Numbered from the stretch's first letter, positions 1-10,639 are shown. The stretch is 64,000 bases of DNA from Cephalotus follicularis (GCA_001972305.1 BDDD01000980.1:266594-330593), one strand, 5' to 3'. The notes: generated by a model from the sequence alone, not told the origin. Program-made: numbers and translations.

Positions 1-242
1 TGAGTGAGTGGTTCATGCTCCGTTTTGTGGTCAATTAACAATGTTGTATTGTATTTTTGTTAACACTTGGTAACATGTAGTATGGGATGCATGTTACGTA
101 TTTTTATTCGGCTTATATTAAATGCTTCCGCAACGAATTTTATATGGTTTGGAAAGTTTTAATTTTTCGTATTTTTGTATAAGCTGAATATATGTTGATT
201 TCCATAACCTCCGGGTCAATGTTGTGAGAACGGGGTGTGACA
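1..242 (+). repeat. 3' end of the 5' LTR of element C
   Basis: The sequence ends GGGGTGTGACA directly before a tRNA-Met primer-binding site, like the A, B and F LTRs. It carries the conserved GTATGGGA-loop hairpin (71-97; TAACATG pairs with CATGTTA) and the second stem (107-117 with 178-188, 11 pairs including one G-U) around a TGCTTCCGCAA motif. The start of the LTR lies outside the window. Confidence 0.85.
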
Positions 243-246
243 GCAG

Positions 247-258
247 TGGTATTAGAGC
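247..258 (+). other. Primer-binding site of element C (initiator tRNA-Met)
   Basis: TGGTATTAGAGC lies 4 bp after the LTR end. It matches the plant initiator tRNA-Met primer-binding consensus TGGTATCAGAGC with one C-to-T change. Confidence 0.85.
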
Positions 259-352
259 ATATATTCATTATATGCTTATCTTGGATAAGTTTCTTGGCAA
301 TTAACAATTGTTTCCTTAAGATGACTAATCACATCTTTTTTTAGGAAACGAA

Positions 353-909
353 ATGGACGGAAGAAGAAGACGTGGAAGGCATCGGGCTGTTAATGAAAAT
401 ATTCCTGAGGAAGCAAATGATAGGGGAAATATTCCCAAGGAAGAAAATGTTAGGGGAGACCCGATGGATAATGTTCCCTAGGAAGTGAATGAGAGGAGAG
501 ATCCAATGGATTCTATTGCTGACTACTTCCAACAGCAAATGGCTTCCAATGCAGCTAATATGGAGGAAATACGGCGATTGTACGCCCAAGCCCAACCACG
601 TCACATGGCTCCTGAACATGGTGCACGTGATGATGGTAATCAGTTTGGAAGGAATCTTGAGAGGTTCATGAGGCAAAACCCTCATGGTTTTAGGGGTGAG
701 CTTGACGTGACTATTCCGGAGTGATGGTTACAAGATCCATAGAACATCTTTGATGTGATTGAATACACCGATGACCAGAAGTTAAAATTTATTGTTTACC
801 GTTTATGGGGTGAGGCCACTCATTGGTGGGAGATGGTCAAAGTAAAATGGGAGGCTGGTAGACTTTCTAGAACCTGCGTGAGTTTTTGAGAAGAATTCCT
901 CGAGACTTA
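353..909 (+). pseudogene. gag of element C, N-terminal part (broken)
   Basis: This is the structural Gag start of element C. The ATG at 353 opens with Met-Asp-Gly-Arg-Arg-Arg-Arg, the same basic start seen in A, B, F and H. A repeated acidic stretch (IPEEAN / IPKEEN) follows, then the capsid part with the FMRQNP, YRLWGEATHWWE and EEFLETY motifs shared with the Gags of A and H. In-frame stops lie at 479, 722, about 737 and about 885. At 909 the gene is cut by element B and it resumes in the same frame at 25754. Several stops fit C-to-T decay. The retrotransposon Gag assignment is firm; the gene is clearly dead. Confidence 0.85.
905..909 (+). repeat. Target-site duplication of element B, left copy (ACTTA)
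   Basis: ACTTA precedes the B 5' LTR and is repeated at 25754-25758 directly after the B 3' LTR. This proves that the segments between are one insertion. Confidence 0.9.
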
Positions 910-1426
910 TGTAATAACCGCAAATATAAATTTGATGTATATTGTACAAATAATGAATAAAATATACATTGAATTAAAATGTAATGCTTAATTGTCCTTT
1001 GGATTGAGCTAATTGTTGCTACTGAATTGAACTGAGAGCTTAATTGTATGCATTAAATTAAAGGAGGGATCATTTGAAAGAAACGTAAAGGAAAAGTTTA
1101 GAAAACAGCTGACTGTTTGGGGAAACAGTCAACTGGGCAATTCGTAAAGGGAACAGTCAACTGTTAGAGAAAATAGGCAACTGGTAGACTCATGAAGGAA
1201 CAGTCGACTGTCTGAGAAAGCAGTCTACTGGTAGAGATCAGACAGGAGAGTGATGTGTGAAACAGAGCAATGGCATGGATTATGGACAAGTGTTAATGGA
1301 ACGTGTTATGCAGTGTAAAATGTGGCGCCAGCTACGGAATGACTATGGAATTGGTGTCATGAGTCATTACAACCAGCGAAAGCAGAAAAGAAAAGAAACA
1401 AAACAGTGAGTTAGAGAGAAGGAAGA
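910..1426 (+). repeat. Element B 5' LTR, segment 1
   Basis: Starts TGTAATAACC and aligns with the 3' LTR start at 20520 (TGAAATAACT). It contains three pairs of decayed palindromic sites (GCTGACT 1108, GTCAACT 1128 and 1156, GGCAACT 1177, GTCGACT 1203, GTCTACT 1223). The same places in the 3' LTR more often keep the CG. The segment ends at the S1a insertion with TSD GAAGA (1422-1426). Confidence 0.9.
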
Positions 1427-4400
1427 TGTCGCGCCCCGAACCGTGAGGAAACCCCCATGACTCGACACGTGACATACCATCCCTTCACTCCATTCATATC
1501 ATATAAACATACTCCAAAAGTGCTATAAATTTAAAACTTAAATCAACTATATGACATCAGCGGAATAAGCAACCCATATAAAAAATAACTCTTATAATTT
1601 CTCAAAAATCGGGCAAGATGTATTCATTTATCAGACTATATCCCCCTGTAAAGAAAAACACATTTCATATCTTGTGCTCAGCTCCCAACAACCACACTCC
1701 CGAATGAGGAATCAATAGTTTAAGCCATATCCAAATACATCAACACACATATCTTAAGCACTTTCATATGTCGGTAGGTCAATAGTTGAATAAACATATC
1801 TCTAATACATCTTTAGATTAGTCTCTTCTTATCTCTTATACAAATCATATACAAAACCATAAACAACCATATACATGATAGATAACAAAAGCCGCTGTAG
1901 AGAACCTGTCCATCTCGGTCCATCTTACCGTAGTCCATCACCTATGCCTGACCCATTCCATTACAAGGAAATGGGTCAGCGACATAAAGTTGTGTACGTA
2001 TACTATGTGCTATGCATGCAACAGTATAACAATGTATGTATGCAACAAATATAATGATGTGCCATGTAATGCAACAGCATAATATCATGTTATGCGTGCA
2101 ATAGTATAACCATATATGCATGGCGTGTCATATTAATGAATGCCAAGTGTTAATTGCTCGAGCATACCAACCGTCCCTAAGCAATGGTATACTTCGCTAG
2201 TCCTAGTATCACATCAAGGGCCATAAGCCTGTAGACACTCCATAAAACAATCCATAACCATACTATGGGATTAATCATCCATAGGGTCAAGTACTTCTCT
2301 GCCTCTCCAACCCGAGATAGTACCTCCATCATAGTCTATACACTCTCCGTGTCATAGCCGTGTGGAGCATAAGATAACACTAGCCACATACCCGTAATAC
2401 TAGTTTCGAAGGAACTAGTCCTTGAGGAGACCCACGATCAATCCCAAAGGAGTCAGCTCGGTCTACTCTAAATCCATAATGCTAGTCCAGAAGGTACTAG
2501 CCCCTGAATAGACCCGCGATCAATCTCGAAGGAGTCAGCTCGGTCTAATCTAAATGAGATATGTGCCATATACATAGCATACCCTATCACTTTACAATGC
2601 GGTGATGCCCGAATGTCATCTAGCAAAGGAGGAATCCATATCCATAATATGTGGCCTACACCTATAATGCTTCATGACGGAAATGAAGATTATGAATGGG
2701 TTATCCCGAAAGGTCTCATCCATAACAAACCATAACCATAACCGTACCATACCCTTAAACCATAACCATATTCCATTTAAAATATAGGGACCTACCATAA
2801 AGGATCTCATAGGATCCACATCCATCAAAACCCTTTCCATAATCCTAAACACTTTTCCCATTTCCATAAACCATTTTCCATTTTATTGGTCCCTATCGGA
2901 GTTGAAAACAATGGAGAGGAAGTCTAATTAGGATATCTGCGTCTAGATGTCCCAACTGAGCTGTCCAAACCATTTATTGAAAACCCTTTAAAATCCATAA
3001 AACGATGGAGATGAAGTCTAATCAGGATATCCGCGTCCAAATATCCCAATCGAGCTAACCTGACCGTTCTTGAAAGCCATTTGTATAAAAACCCCTTTTT
3101 AATAAAACTTTCTTTAAAGATTGATTTCAAAGAGTAATCCATGGTTTAAAAGCGTTAAGATAGGATTTCCATAGGCTACAAGGCCTTAGGGAGGCTTCCC
3201 ATGGAATCCCTTTGGAAAGAAAGTCATTTGGGTTGAAAACCATAAAATTTGGCTAAACAAAACAGGGGCTTTAGGCATTGACGCGTAAAGTTTAGGCGTC
3301 GACGCATAACGTCTGAGCGTTGACACTTTGCACTAGGCGTCGACGCATAAGGCATTATACCTTGAACGTCAATGCATGCGCTAAATGTCAACTACTCATA
3401 ACACATAGCGCGTCAATGCTTATCGAAAGCGTCGACGCTTATGTCCCTCTTTCCCTTTCCGCGTTAATGCATCATGCTAGTTAGCACGCGAACGTGAAGA
3501 AACAAATATGGCATCGACGCATAGCCAAGGCGCCGAGGCTCTGGCACTCAAGAACACGTCAACACGCATGAAGAACATGTTGACGCCCTGGGCCACTGTT
3601 AACACTGTGAAAATCCATGAAAACTGGTTTAAATCCTTTAAAATTCAACTCAAAGGAAGCTATAAGCTTCACCCATCATTTAAAACACAAACCATCTTTA
3701 AAACCATATCCATAACCCTTAGATTGAGAGAAAACGGAGAATGGGTAAAAAGTCCCAAACTCTCTGATTTTCTTTCAATCTCCATTTCCCTCCATTATAA
3801 ACCATACCCTGTACCATAAACCCTCCCTCTAGCATGTATACAACTAGCCATTTAGCACACAATCATCAATTAACAGACATGTGCAACAATCCATTCAAAA
3901 TGCATGAGCGCAAGCAATAGTATAACCTACCTCTTAGCAATTGAGCTCGGAATCCCTTTATCTTTGACCATTTCCTTCACCCTATATATACAACGTATTT
4001 TCGTTACACTCTACACATAGGCAACAACACATTTTTGTCACCGGAGCTCCGGCCAAATTCTGGCCAACAGAACAGGGCTCCAACCATGCCATAAACATAT
4101 TCCACATTGAACGATCTACACAAAACCGCTCAAGACTCACTGTGAATCAGCGCCGAATGCCATGTCACGGGCGGCTGTGAGTTCAACTCACTGAGTTGAC
4201 TCACAGACTTCAACAGTTCCGGTCACCATCCAAAAATGCCACACCATCAACAGATCTACACATCCCTACTCTAGACTCACCGAGACTCAGTGCTAAAAGC
4301 CGGCCATAGGCGACAGCGGGCCGGACTCACTGAGTCAACTCGGTGAGTCGACTCGGCAACCCAAATCCGACCGATTCTGACCGAATGATGCCTCAACGGT

Positions 4401-4912
4401 CATCGCAATTGATAGAGCTGGCCTTCTACACGAAGATCGGCTCCATCTGGGACGCTTACTGACGGTGGAACGCATGGAAGAGGAGACAATGCGTAAGGCA
4501 TCAGGGGAGAAGGAAAGGGAAAAGAAAAGAGAAGAGAAAAGGAGGAAGCGCATACTGTCGGTGGTGGAGGCACTGACCGTCGAGCTCCATCCTTCTCGGC
4601 ATATTCTTCTCCGGCGAGCCGAACGCCTCTCTCCTGCTCTCTCTCTGGTTCTCTCCCGGCTTCTCTCTCTCATCTCATCTTTCTTTCTCGCACGGGCGCG
4701 CTATGCGCCCATCGCGCCTCTTTTCTTTTCTTTATGTTTTCTTCCTCTTTAGTATTTACTAGTAAAATACTAAGGCATGGGTCCCGATTATTCCGCGCAT
4801 TATGATATTAATTAATCCAACTATCACTAAAATAATCGCAATAATAATGCGAACATAGGACCGTACTATCACGCATTAAAAATAGGCTTTATTGGCCATT
4901 TTGGGCATTACA
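1427..4912 (-). mobile_element. Solo LTR S1a (3.49 kb, reverse orientation) in the B 5' LTR
   Basis: The segment begins TGTCGCGCCCCG and ends CATTACA, so on the minus strand it runs TGTAATG...CGACA like a chromovirus LTR. Both sides carry GAAGA (1422-1426 and 4913-4917). It is homologous along its length to S1b at 30849-34079. There is no primer-binding site or coding region, so it is a solo LTR left by LTR-LTR recombination. Inside are spaced TTGACG/TCGACG motifs (3279-3560), a long inverted repeat (1949-1978) and a purine/pyrimidine-rich stretch around 4470-4740. The open frames at 3508-3819, 4335-4673 and 4465-4752 are low-complexity LTR sequence, not genes. Confidence 0.9.
1949..1978 (-). 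promoter_or_regulatory. Hairpin-forming inverted repeat in solo LTR S1a
   Basis: TGACCCATTCC and GGAAATGGGTCA face each other across 7 bases. The same hairpin is kept in S1b (31630-31661) with a different loop. It lies about 520 bp from the LTR 3' end, similar to the TTAGCC/GGCTAA repeat of the A, B, F, H and S2 LTRs. The function is unknown. Confidence 0.6.
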
Positions 4913-4970
4913 GAAGAAAATGGTGGGAGTTTGAGTTAGTGACTTAAACAGGCGACTGAAGCACTATTTC
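4913..4970 (+). repeat. Element B 5' LTR, segment 2
   Basis: A short stretch between S1a and element A, matching 23776-23830 of the B 3' LTR. It ends with ATTTC (4966-4970), the TSD of element A. Confidence 0.9.
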
Positions 4971-5358
4971 TGTAACACTCGAGATTTTCATTAAAGTGTA
5001 ATATTGTATTTCTGGTGTAATTTACGCTTTGAATTAATGAGAATTATGACTTTTCCCTTTTTGTAATGTTAAACTTGGGCAAAAGTTGAAGTGTGGAAGT
5101 GCTGATGCAGGGCAGGCAGCCGACTGCCCATGAGGGACAGTCGACTGGACCCCCTTGTGTGAAACCAGCAGACTGCTGTGGGAAGCAGCTGGCTGGGGGT
5201 GTGTCGGCAGAGACAGCCGACTGCCAGGTCTAGGCAGTCGACTGTCGACAGGTCTGGTAGCATAACATATGCGCCAGACAGTTGGCAGAAGTGGGTGTGT
5301 TTTTATGTGGGTGTTGGCCAGAGAGAGAGAGAGAGAGAGAGAGAACCGTGTTTTCCTC

Positions 5359-5366
5359 CATAAAAG
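5359..5366 (+). promoter_or_regulatory. Candidate TATA box, element A 5' LTR
   Basis: CATAAAAG, kept in the 3' LTR at 12354-12361 and as CATAAAAGACG in solo LTR S2 (21557). It follows a GA-rich stretch and lies about 250 bp upstream of the candidate splice donor, as expected for a pol II LTR promoter. Confidence 0.5.
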
Positions 5367-5939
5367 ACGCGTTTTCTTCCTCAATTCTTCACCATTTTCG
5401 TAGAGAGGAGAAGAGAGAATCAAAGTGTGGAGAGGAATAGGAGGAATGGTATGTGTTGTGGATCCAAAGAGCCTTGTGTTGAGCTATGGTTTTGGAAGCT
5501 TGGACCAGTGGTGAGAACCGGATCTGTTGGAGTTGCTGGACGGATTCAGAGACTTGGAAACTCGGATTGGAACCTAAAGAGGTGGATTACAATTCCTAAC
5601 TTGGAATTCTAAGGTAGGGGTAAATCTCATAATTGTTATTTAAGTTTTGTTATAATGGAAGTGAATGGATGAAATGCATGCTATGGACTGTGTTATGAGC
5701 ATAAATGTGTGTTATTGCTATTGAATGCTCGCTTTGGATTGGATTGAATTGAGAAAGACATGCATTTTCTGTTGTTTTGGCCTACTAATGTAAATCCAGT
5801 CGACTGTCAAGGCGGGCAGCCGACTGGAGAGCAAAAATAGCCGGCTGTTCAGTGCGAACAGTCGGCTACTCAATAGTTGACGTAAGAACCAACCGACTGT
5901 TCATACGTTTGATATAACATATTTGCAGAAGGTTGTGCA

Positions 5940-6092
5940 GTCGACTGCCAAGAGAGGGCAGCCGACTAAATGAGGTAGATAGCCGACTGTCAAGAGGAGA
6001 CAGCCGACTGTTAAGGGAGACAGCCGACTGTCAGAATTAGGGCAGCCGACTGTTGAAGGAAAATAGCCGACTGTCAAGAGACACAGCCGACT
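5940..6092 (+). repeat. 21-bp phased array of GYCGACT palindromic sites (A 5' LTR)
   Basis: Sites start at 5940, 5961, 5982, 6003, 6023, 6044, 6066 and 6086. Spacings are 20-22 bp, mean 20.9. The full form is the 10-bp palindrome CAGTCGACTG, or CAGCCGACTG. The spacers are A/G-rich and vary. The 3' LTR has the same array with one unit fewer (12949-13078). Confidence 0.85.
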
Positions 6093-6784
6093 GGTTAGGG
6101 ACTGACCCGTACTTTGAGCATATCTTTACATTGCATTTTGATATGGAACGGATTGTTGACTGAATATGATTGAATTCTAAAGAATTTTATCATTATTTGA
6201 AGTGAAAACATATATTTTGATAAATGTGTGTATTCAAGGGATTGAAACAGGGTTTTAAAGATGAATCACATTTTGAATAAATGTAGTAATTCCAGTATTT
6301 TGTAACCTATAAACTACTTGGAAACGGTTTGATTTTGGATTGATTGATCGATGTTTGTGTTTGGATTGATGTTGCGCTAGTTTCGTGATGGTGGTGTCAT
6401 GAGGACTAGGGGCGGGATTGTGCGCCTAGGGGCCAGGAGTTGGCTAGGGACACCCACACTGATCAGATTGATACTGCGCTAGTTCCGTGACAGAGGTGTC
6501 ATGAGGACTAGGGGCGGGATTGTGCGCCTAGGGGCAAGGAGATGGCTAGGGACACCCACAAACACTGTTTGCTTGACCTTTGTGCAAGGATTGACTGGAT
6601 TGATTGGATTGGTCCTCCAGGACATGACTGTTGGATTGGTGATTGTGGCCACTTGGCATGTTTGTGCCTTTGGAATAGATACATATACATATGTATATAT
6701 GTACTATGGTATATTATGCATTGCATAATGAGTGCATTCATTTCATGACATTCATTATCACTGACCTTGAATTTCACTTATGAT

Positions 6785-6809
6785 TTAGCCGAGTGAGGAC
6801 AAAGGCTAA
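6785..6809 (+). promoter_or_regulatory. Conserved LTR inverted repeat TTAGCC...GGCTAA
   Basis: TTAGCC and GGCTAA enclose 13 bases, GAGTGAGGACAAA. The same element is at 13782-13806, 15755-15779 (TTGGCC), 25421-25445 (GTCTAA), 23193-23217 (ATAGCC), 37108-37132, and reversed at 51962-51986 and 59351-59375. The right arm contains CTAA(C), a possible intron branch point just upstream of a CAG acceptor. Confidence 0.6.
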
Positions 6810-7033
6810 CCCCCTACTATTACAGATTGATGCAGTGTTATGGATATCGACTGTGCGCGGTCGAATTAGAGGGGAGATGGAGCTTTAATTGCTTAAAATA
6901 AATGTTAAACGGTGTATTAAAACATGTGTTATTTTGGATTAATGTATTAATGTACTAGTGATGTCGATCCAGTATCTGCTCACGCTCCATTTGAGGGCAT
7001 TTAACAATGACTTATTGATGTTTATTGCTGTAG

Positions 7034-7142
7034 CATGTAGTATGGGATGCATGTTACATTATAATTCGGGTTATATTTAAATGCTTCCGCAAGTTGTTAA
7101 TGGATATGGAAAGTTTTAAATTTATGGTAAATTGCATAAGCC
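7034..7142 (+). promoter_or_regulatory. Two-stem structure near the A 5' LTR end
   Basis: Stem I: CATGTA (7034-7039) and TGCATG (7048-7053) around the loop GTATGGGA. Stem II: GGGTTAT (7068-7074) with ATAAGCC (7136-7142), one mismatch here but perfect in the 3' LTR (14065-14071 with 14133-14139). The long loop holds TGCTTCCGCAA. Homologous stems with changed but complementary bases occur in B, F, H, S2 and C. Confidence 0.65.
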
Positions 7143-7203
7143 GGATTTATATGTTGATTGCCACCACTTTTATTGTTGTTTGTAAAACGGGGTGTGACAA
7201 CAG

Positions 7204-7215
7204 TGGTATCAGAGC
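7204..7215 (+). other. Primer-binding site of element A (initiator tRNA-Met)
   Basis: TGGTATCAGAGC, a perfect match to the plant initiator tRNA-Met primer-binding consensus, 4 bp after the LTR end. Confidence 0.92.
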
Positions 7216-7341
7216 ATATATCCATTTATATGCTAAGCTAGGATACTATCCTTGGCAATTACATAAGTGTTCCTATAAGGAAAGTTCATTAATGATTTAA
7301 GATTGTTCCCAATGGTTAATGTTATTCTATTATAGGAACAA

Positions 7342-8520
7342 ATGGATGGTTGAAGGAGACGCGGAAGGTGTAGAGTTGTTGATGAGGATGTTCCCGAGGA
7401 GGTGAATCATGGGGGAGATCCAACGAATGATGTTCCACAAGGGGCTGCCAACATGAATATTCCGGAGGCGGCACCTGGGGTGAGAGATCCAATGGACCGC
7501 ATAGCCGACTATATCCAGTAGCAGATAGCTACTAATCAGCAACAGATGGCTGCTAATACAGCGAATATGGAGGAGATGCGGAGACTGTATGCTCAAGCTC
7601 AGCCTCAGCAGATGGCTCCTGCTCAGGGTATACATCATGACGGTAACCGGTTTGGAAGGAACCTTGAGAGGTTCATGAGACAGAATCCTCCCAGTTTTAA
7701 GGAGCTTGACGCCAATATTGCTGAGAGGTGGTTACAGGATCTAGAGAAGATCTTCGAGGTTATGGAGTGCACTGACAGACAGAAACTAAGGTTTGCTGTG
7801 TACCGATTGTGGGGTGAGGCCACTCACTGGTGGGAGATGGCTAAAGCTAAATGGGAAGCCACCGGAGTTGCTAGTACATGGGAGGGATTTCAGGAGGAGT
7901 TCTTGGAGACTTATGTACCGCCGATAGAGCGGGAAAGGAGAGAGACGGAGCTCTTGGAGCTACAGTAGGGTGACATGACTGTGGCTGAGTATCAGGCCAG
8001 ATTTGTGGAGCTAGCTAGGCATTCAGCCTATCTAGTGGCAGATGAGGAGAAGAAGATTCGGAGGTTCTTGAGAGGCCTGCGACCGGATCTTTGGTCTCGG
8101 ATTAGAGGTATGGAGCTTGGTACTTTTGTTGAGGTCGCCTAGAAGGCGATATTGTTAGAGAGTATATCGAGTGAAGACCGGGCCGAGAGAGCCCGAGCGC
8201 AGCAGAGTAAACAGACATCTACTCAGTCTAGGCCAGCATCATCGAAGTGGCAGGGCAGCGGTTCTCCGACAAAGTCACCAAGGAATAGATCCAACCAGTC
8301 TGCCAGTCAGGGGAGTAATACGAAGCCTGGGGGTTGTTTTCATTGTGGTCGTGAAGGCCACCAGCAGAAAGATTATTGGATGAACCACGGGTTATGCTTG
8401 AGATGCTGGACAGCTGGCCATTTAGCGAGGGATTGTCCGAGGGGTCAAGCGGCAGTGCCTACGGGACCTGCTGGCGGTAGCAGTGCTGCAGCTGGACCTT
8501 CACAGCGGAGGGATACCGGC
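7342..8520 (+). pseudogene. gag of element A (broken)
   Basis: This is the structural Gag (matrix/capsid/nucleocapsid) that would form the virus-like particle. The start at 7342 (Met-Asp-Gly) matches the C, B and F starts. Capsid motifs are FMRQNPPSF, AERWLQDLEKIF, YRLWGEATHWWE and EEFLETYVPPIERERRETELLEL. Two zinc knuckles lie near 8334-8440: the first has lost its last ligand (CX2CX4HX4Y), the second is intact (CX2CX4HX4C). In-frame stops are at 7351 (CGA-type to TGA), 7519, 7966 and 8140 (CAG-type to TAG). One codon is missing in the PSFK-ELD stretch where C, B and H read PSFKGELD (RGELD in C). There is no frameshift, so the gene decayed mainly by nonsense changes. Confidence 0.88.
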
Positions 8521-9036
8521 AAGGGTATCGTGAAAGGTAGAGTTTTCATTCTCACTCAGACTGAGGTTCCAGAGTCTACTTCTGTTGTGGGAGGTACTAT
8601 ATATGTTTATGGCTTTTCTGCTAGAGTGTTGATGGAATCAGGAGCATCGCATTCTTTTATTGCTTCCCGTTTTGCATCATGTTTAGATGTGTCTCCTGAT
8701 TTCATGCCATATGTTCTCGATGTGAGTACACCTACTAGAGGTTCTATGTGTACAGAATCAGTGTATAGGGGTTGCGAGATTTCTATGGCAGGTGCTCCAG
8801 TGTATGCAGATTTGATTGTATTGCCCATACATGATTTTGACGTCATCTTGGGTATGGACTGGTTGTCAGCCTACCGTGTACGCATGGACTGTTACAACAA
8901 GACTGTGAATTTTTGCTTACCAGATAGAACTACTATACAGTTCGAGGAAAAAAAAGGGTTCTCGACACTGATCATATCTTTTATTCGGGCATCGAGGTAC
9001 CTAGAGAAAAGGTGTGAAGAGAAAGGAAAAGGGTAA
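8521..9036 (+). pseudogene. Retropepsin-like protease domain of element A (inactivated)
   Basis: This is the aspartic protease that would cleave Gag-Pol. It starts around GKGIVKGRVF and continues with [10 protein letters not shown]. The active-site motif reads Glu-Ser-Gly (ESGASHSFIA; codon 8635-8637 GAA) where the intact family form, seen in H, is Asp-Ser-Gly, so the catalytic Asp is lost. The [20 protein letters not shown] motif follows, as in all relatives. The frame is lost at about 9015-9036, where a deletion removes the GYLAYV segment. Family identity is firm from comparison with B, F and H in this window. Confidence 0.85.
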
Positions 9037-10400
9037 GAGCATGGAGGAAGTTCCGGTTGTAAATGAATTTCCAGATGTATTTCCTGCAGACTTGGTGTCT
9101 TTACCACCGAGGAGGAGCATGGAGTTTGTAATTGACCTGGAACCAAGTACGGCTCCTATCTCTAAGGCGCCTTGTCGAATGGCTCCTGCGGAGTTGAGAG
9201 AGCTGAAGTTACAGCTGCAAGACCTGATTGATAAGGGTTTTGTATGGCCCAGTGTTTCTCCCTGGGGCGCGCCAGTGTTGTTTGTGAAAAAGAAGGATGG
9301 GTCGATAAGGCTTTGCATCGACTACAGGATGTTGAATAAGGCTACTATCAAGAATAAGTATCCTCTTCCACATATTGAAGATTTGTTTGACCAGTTACAA
9401 GGGTCAAGGGTGTTTTCTAAACTCGATCTGAAGTTGGGTTATAACTAGTTGAGAGTGAATGAAGGAGATATAGAGAAGACTACCTTTCGGACTAGGTATG
9501 GTCATTATGAGTTCTTGGTAATGTCGTTTGGTGTCACCAACGCACCGGCCGTGTTTATGTCACTGATGAACGATGTGTTTCGACCGTACCTGGATCAGTT
9601 TGTAGTAGTGTTTATTGACGACATACTGGTATACTCGAGGAATGAGGAGGTGCACGCCTATCATCTGAGATTGGTTTTGCAGATTCTCAGAGAGCATCAG
9701 TTGTATGCCAAATTTGGCAAGTGTGAGTTTTGGCTCGATCATGTGACTTTTCTTGGTCACATAGTATCTGGAGAGGGTTTGGCGGTGGATCCGTCGAAGA
9801 CTGAGGTGGTGCGAGAATTGCCGCAACCAAGGAATGTGACCGAGGTACACAGTTTTCTTGGCTTGGCGGGATATTATCAGAGGTTCATTCAGAACTTCTC
9901 AAGGATTGCTGAACCTTTGACAAGACTGACCTAGAACAAGACCTTGTTTGTCTGGGATGATGAATGTGAAGCCAATTTTTGTGATCTGAAGGATCGGTTG
10001 GTTTCTGCTCCTATTTTTTCGTTACCTGAGGGTAACGAGGGCTTCGTAGTTTATAGTATTGCTTCGGGTAAGGGGTTGGGTTGCGTGTTGATGCAATGAG
10101 GCAGAGTGATCGCTTATGCTTCGTGGAAGCTAAAGCCGTATGAGGAAAACTACTCGACGCCTGATCTTGAATTGGCCGCAATTATCTTTGCTCTTCAGAA
10201 ATTGAGACATTACTTATATGGGGCACAGTTTGAGATTTTCACTGACCATAAGAGTTTGAGGTATCTTTTCTGTCAAGATACACTAAACATGAGACAACGG
10301 CGATGGGTTGAGTTCTTTAATGACTACGACTACAATATTCAGTACCATCCCGAGAAAGCGAATGTGGTTGCAGATGCTTTAAGCCGTAAGGCTATGGTTG
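9037..10400 (+). pseudogene. Reverse transcriptase and RNase H of element A (broken)
   Basis: The RT domain has the order [53 protein letters not shown] (motif A Asp kept), FGVTNAP and [10 protein letters not shown] (catalytic Asp-Asp near 9617). RNase H follows: its first Asp, in YSDASGKG of H, is Ile here (ATT, 10058-10060). FTDHKS and ADALSR keep their Asp. In-frame stops are at 9446 and 9932 (CAG to TAG) and 10097 (CGA to TGA). All of it is in one frame (codons starting at 9014 modulo 3), so there is no frameshift inside this part. Confidence 0.88.
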
Positions 10401-10639
10401 CTAACACGATGATATCTCAGTGGAAGATATTAGAGGACTTCCAAGAGTGGTCTCCGTTTAATCAGTCACCGGGGATCTTTGTGGCTGACATGCGAGTACA
10501 GCCTACGTTAATGGACCATATAAAGGATGCACAGATGAGTGGTCTTGAACTAATGGGGATTCGCGAGAATCTCGGCCCGGAGTCTGATTTTCAGATGTAC
10601 TCTGATGACATTCTCAGAATTCGGGGTCTAGTATGTGTT

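Larger units (their letters stand above)
5614..6825 (+). other. Candidate leader intron inside the element A 5' LTR
   Basis: The donor AAG|GTAGGG follows the conserved text CTAACTTGGAA. The acceptor TTACAG|ATTGATGC is preceded by a branch-point-like CTAAC and a C/T-rich run. Matching donor and acceptor sites occur in the 3' LTR (12609-13822), in S2 (21810-23232) and in the H 3' LTR (minus strand, 53471 to 51947). This is inferred from site conservation only; no transcript data are available. Confidence 0.4.
4971..7199 (+). repeat. Element A 5' LTR (2229 bp)
   Basis: Starts TGTAACACTC and ends GGTGTGACA. In order it holds a GA microsatellite (about 5319-5344), a TATA-like CATAAAAG (5359-5366), a candidate splice donor AAG|GTAGGG (intron from 5614), eight palindrome-like sites at 21-bp spacing (5940-6092), duplicated segments near 6365-6560 (GGGGCGGGATTGTGCGCC in both), the TTAGCC/GGCTAA inverted repeat (6785-6809), a candidate acceptor TTACAG (ends 6825), and the two terminal stems (7034-7053, 7068-7142). 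Confidence 0.95.

Noticed and set aside
3508-4752. Open frames of about 95-112 codons inside S1a
   Set aside because: They fall in a solo LTR, are low complexity (Arg/Ser or Glu/Lys rich) and are not kept in S1b.
5319-5344. GA run as a telomere or centromere repeat
   Set aside because: Short dinucleotide microsatellite, present in both A LTRs, typical of LTR promoters.
5034-5423. 129-codon reverse frame in the A LTR, repeated at 12027-12380
   Set aside because: It is antisense LTR sequence with GA-repeat translation (SLSLSLSL); duplication is due to the two LTRs, not to gene conservation.
5940-6092. CRISPR-like array of short repeats
   Set aside because: Repeats are only 7-10 bp palindromes with 11-bp spacers inside a plant LTR. 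No Cas genes, no long repeats, wrong kingdom.
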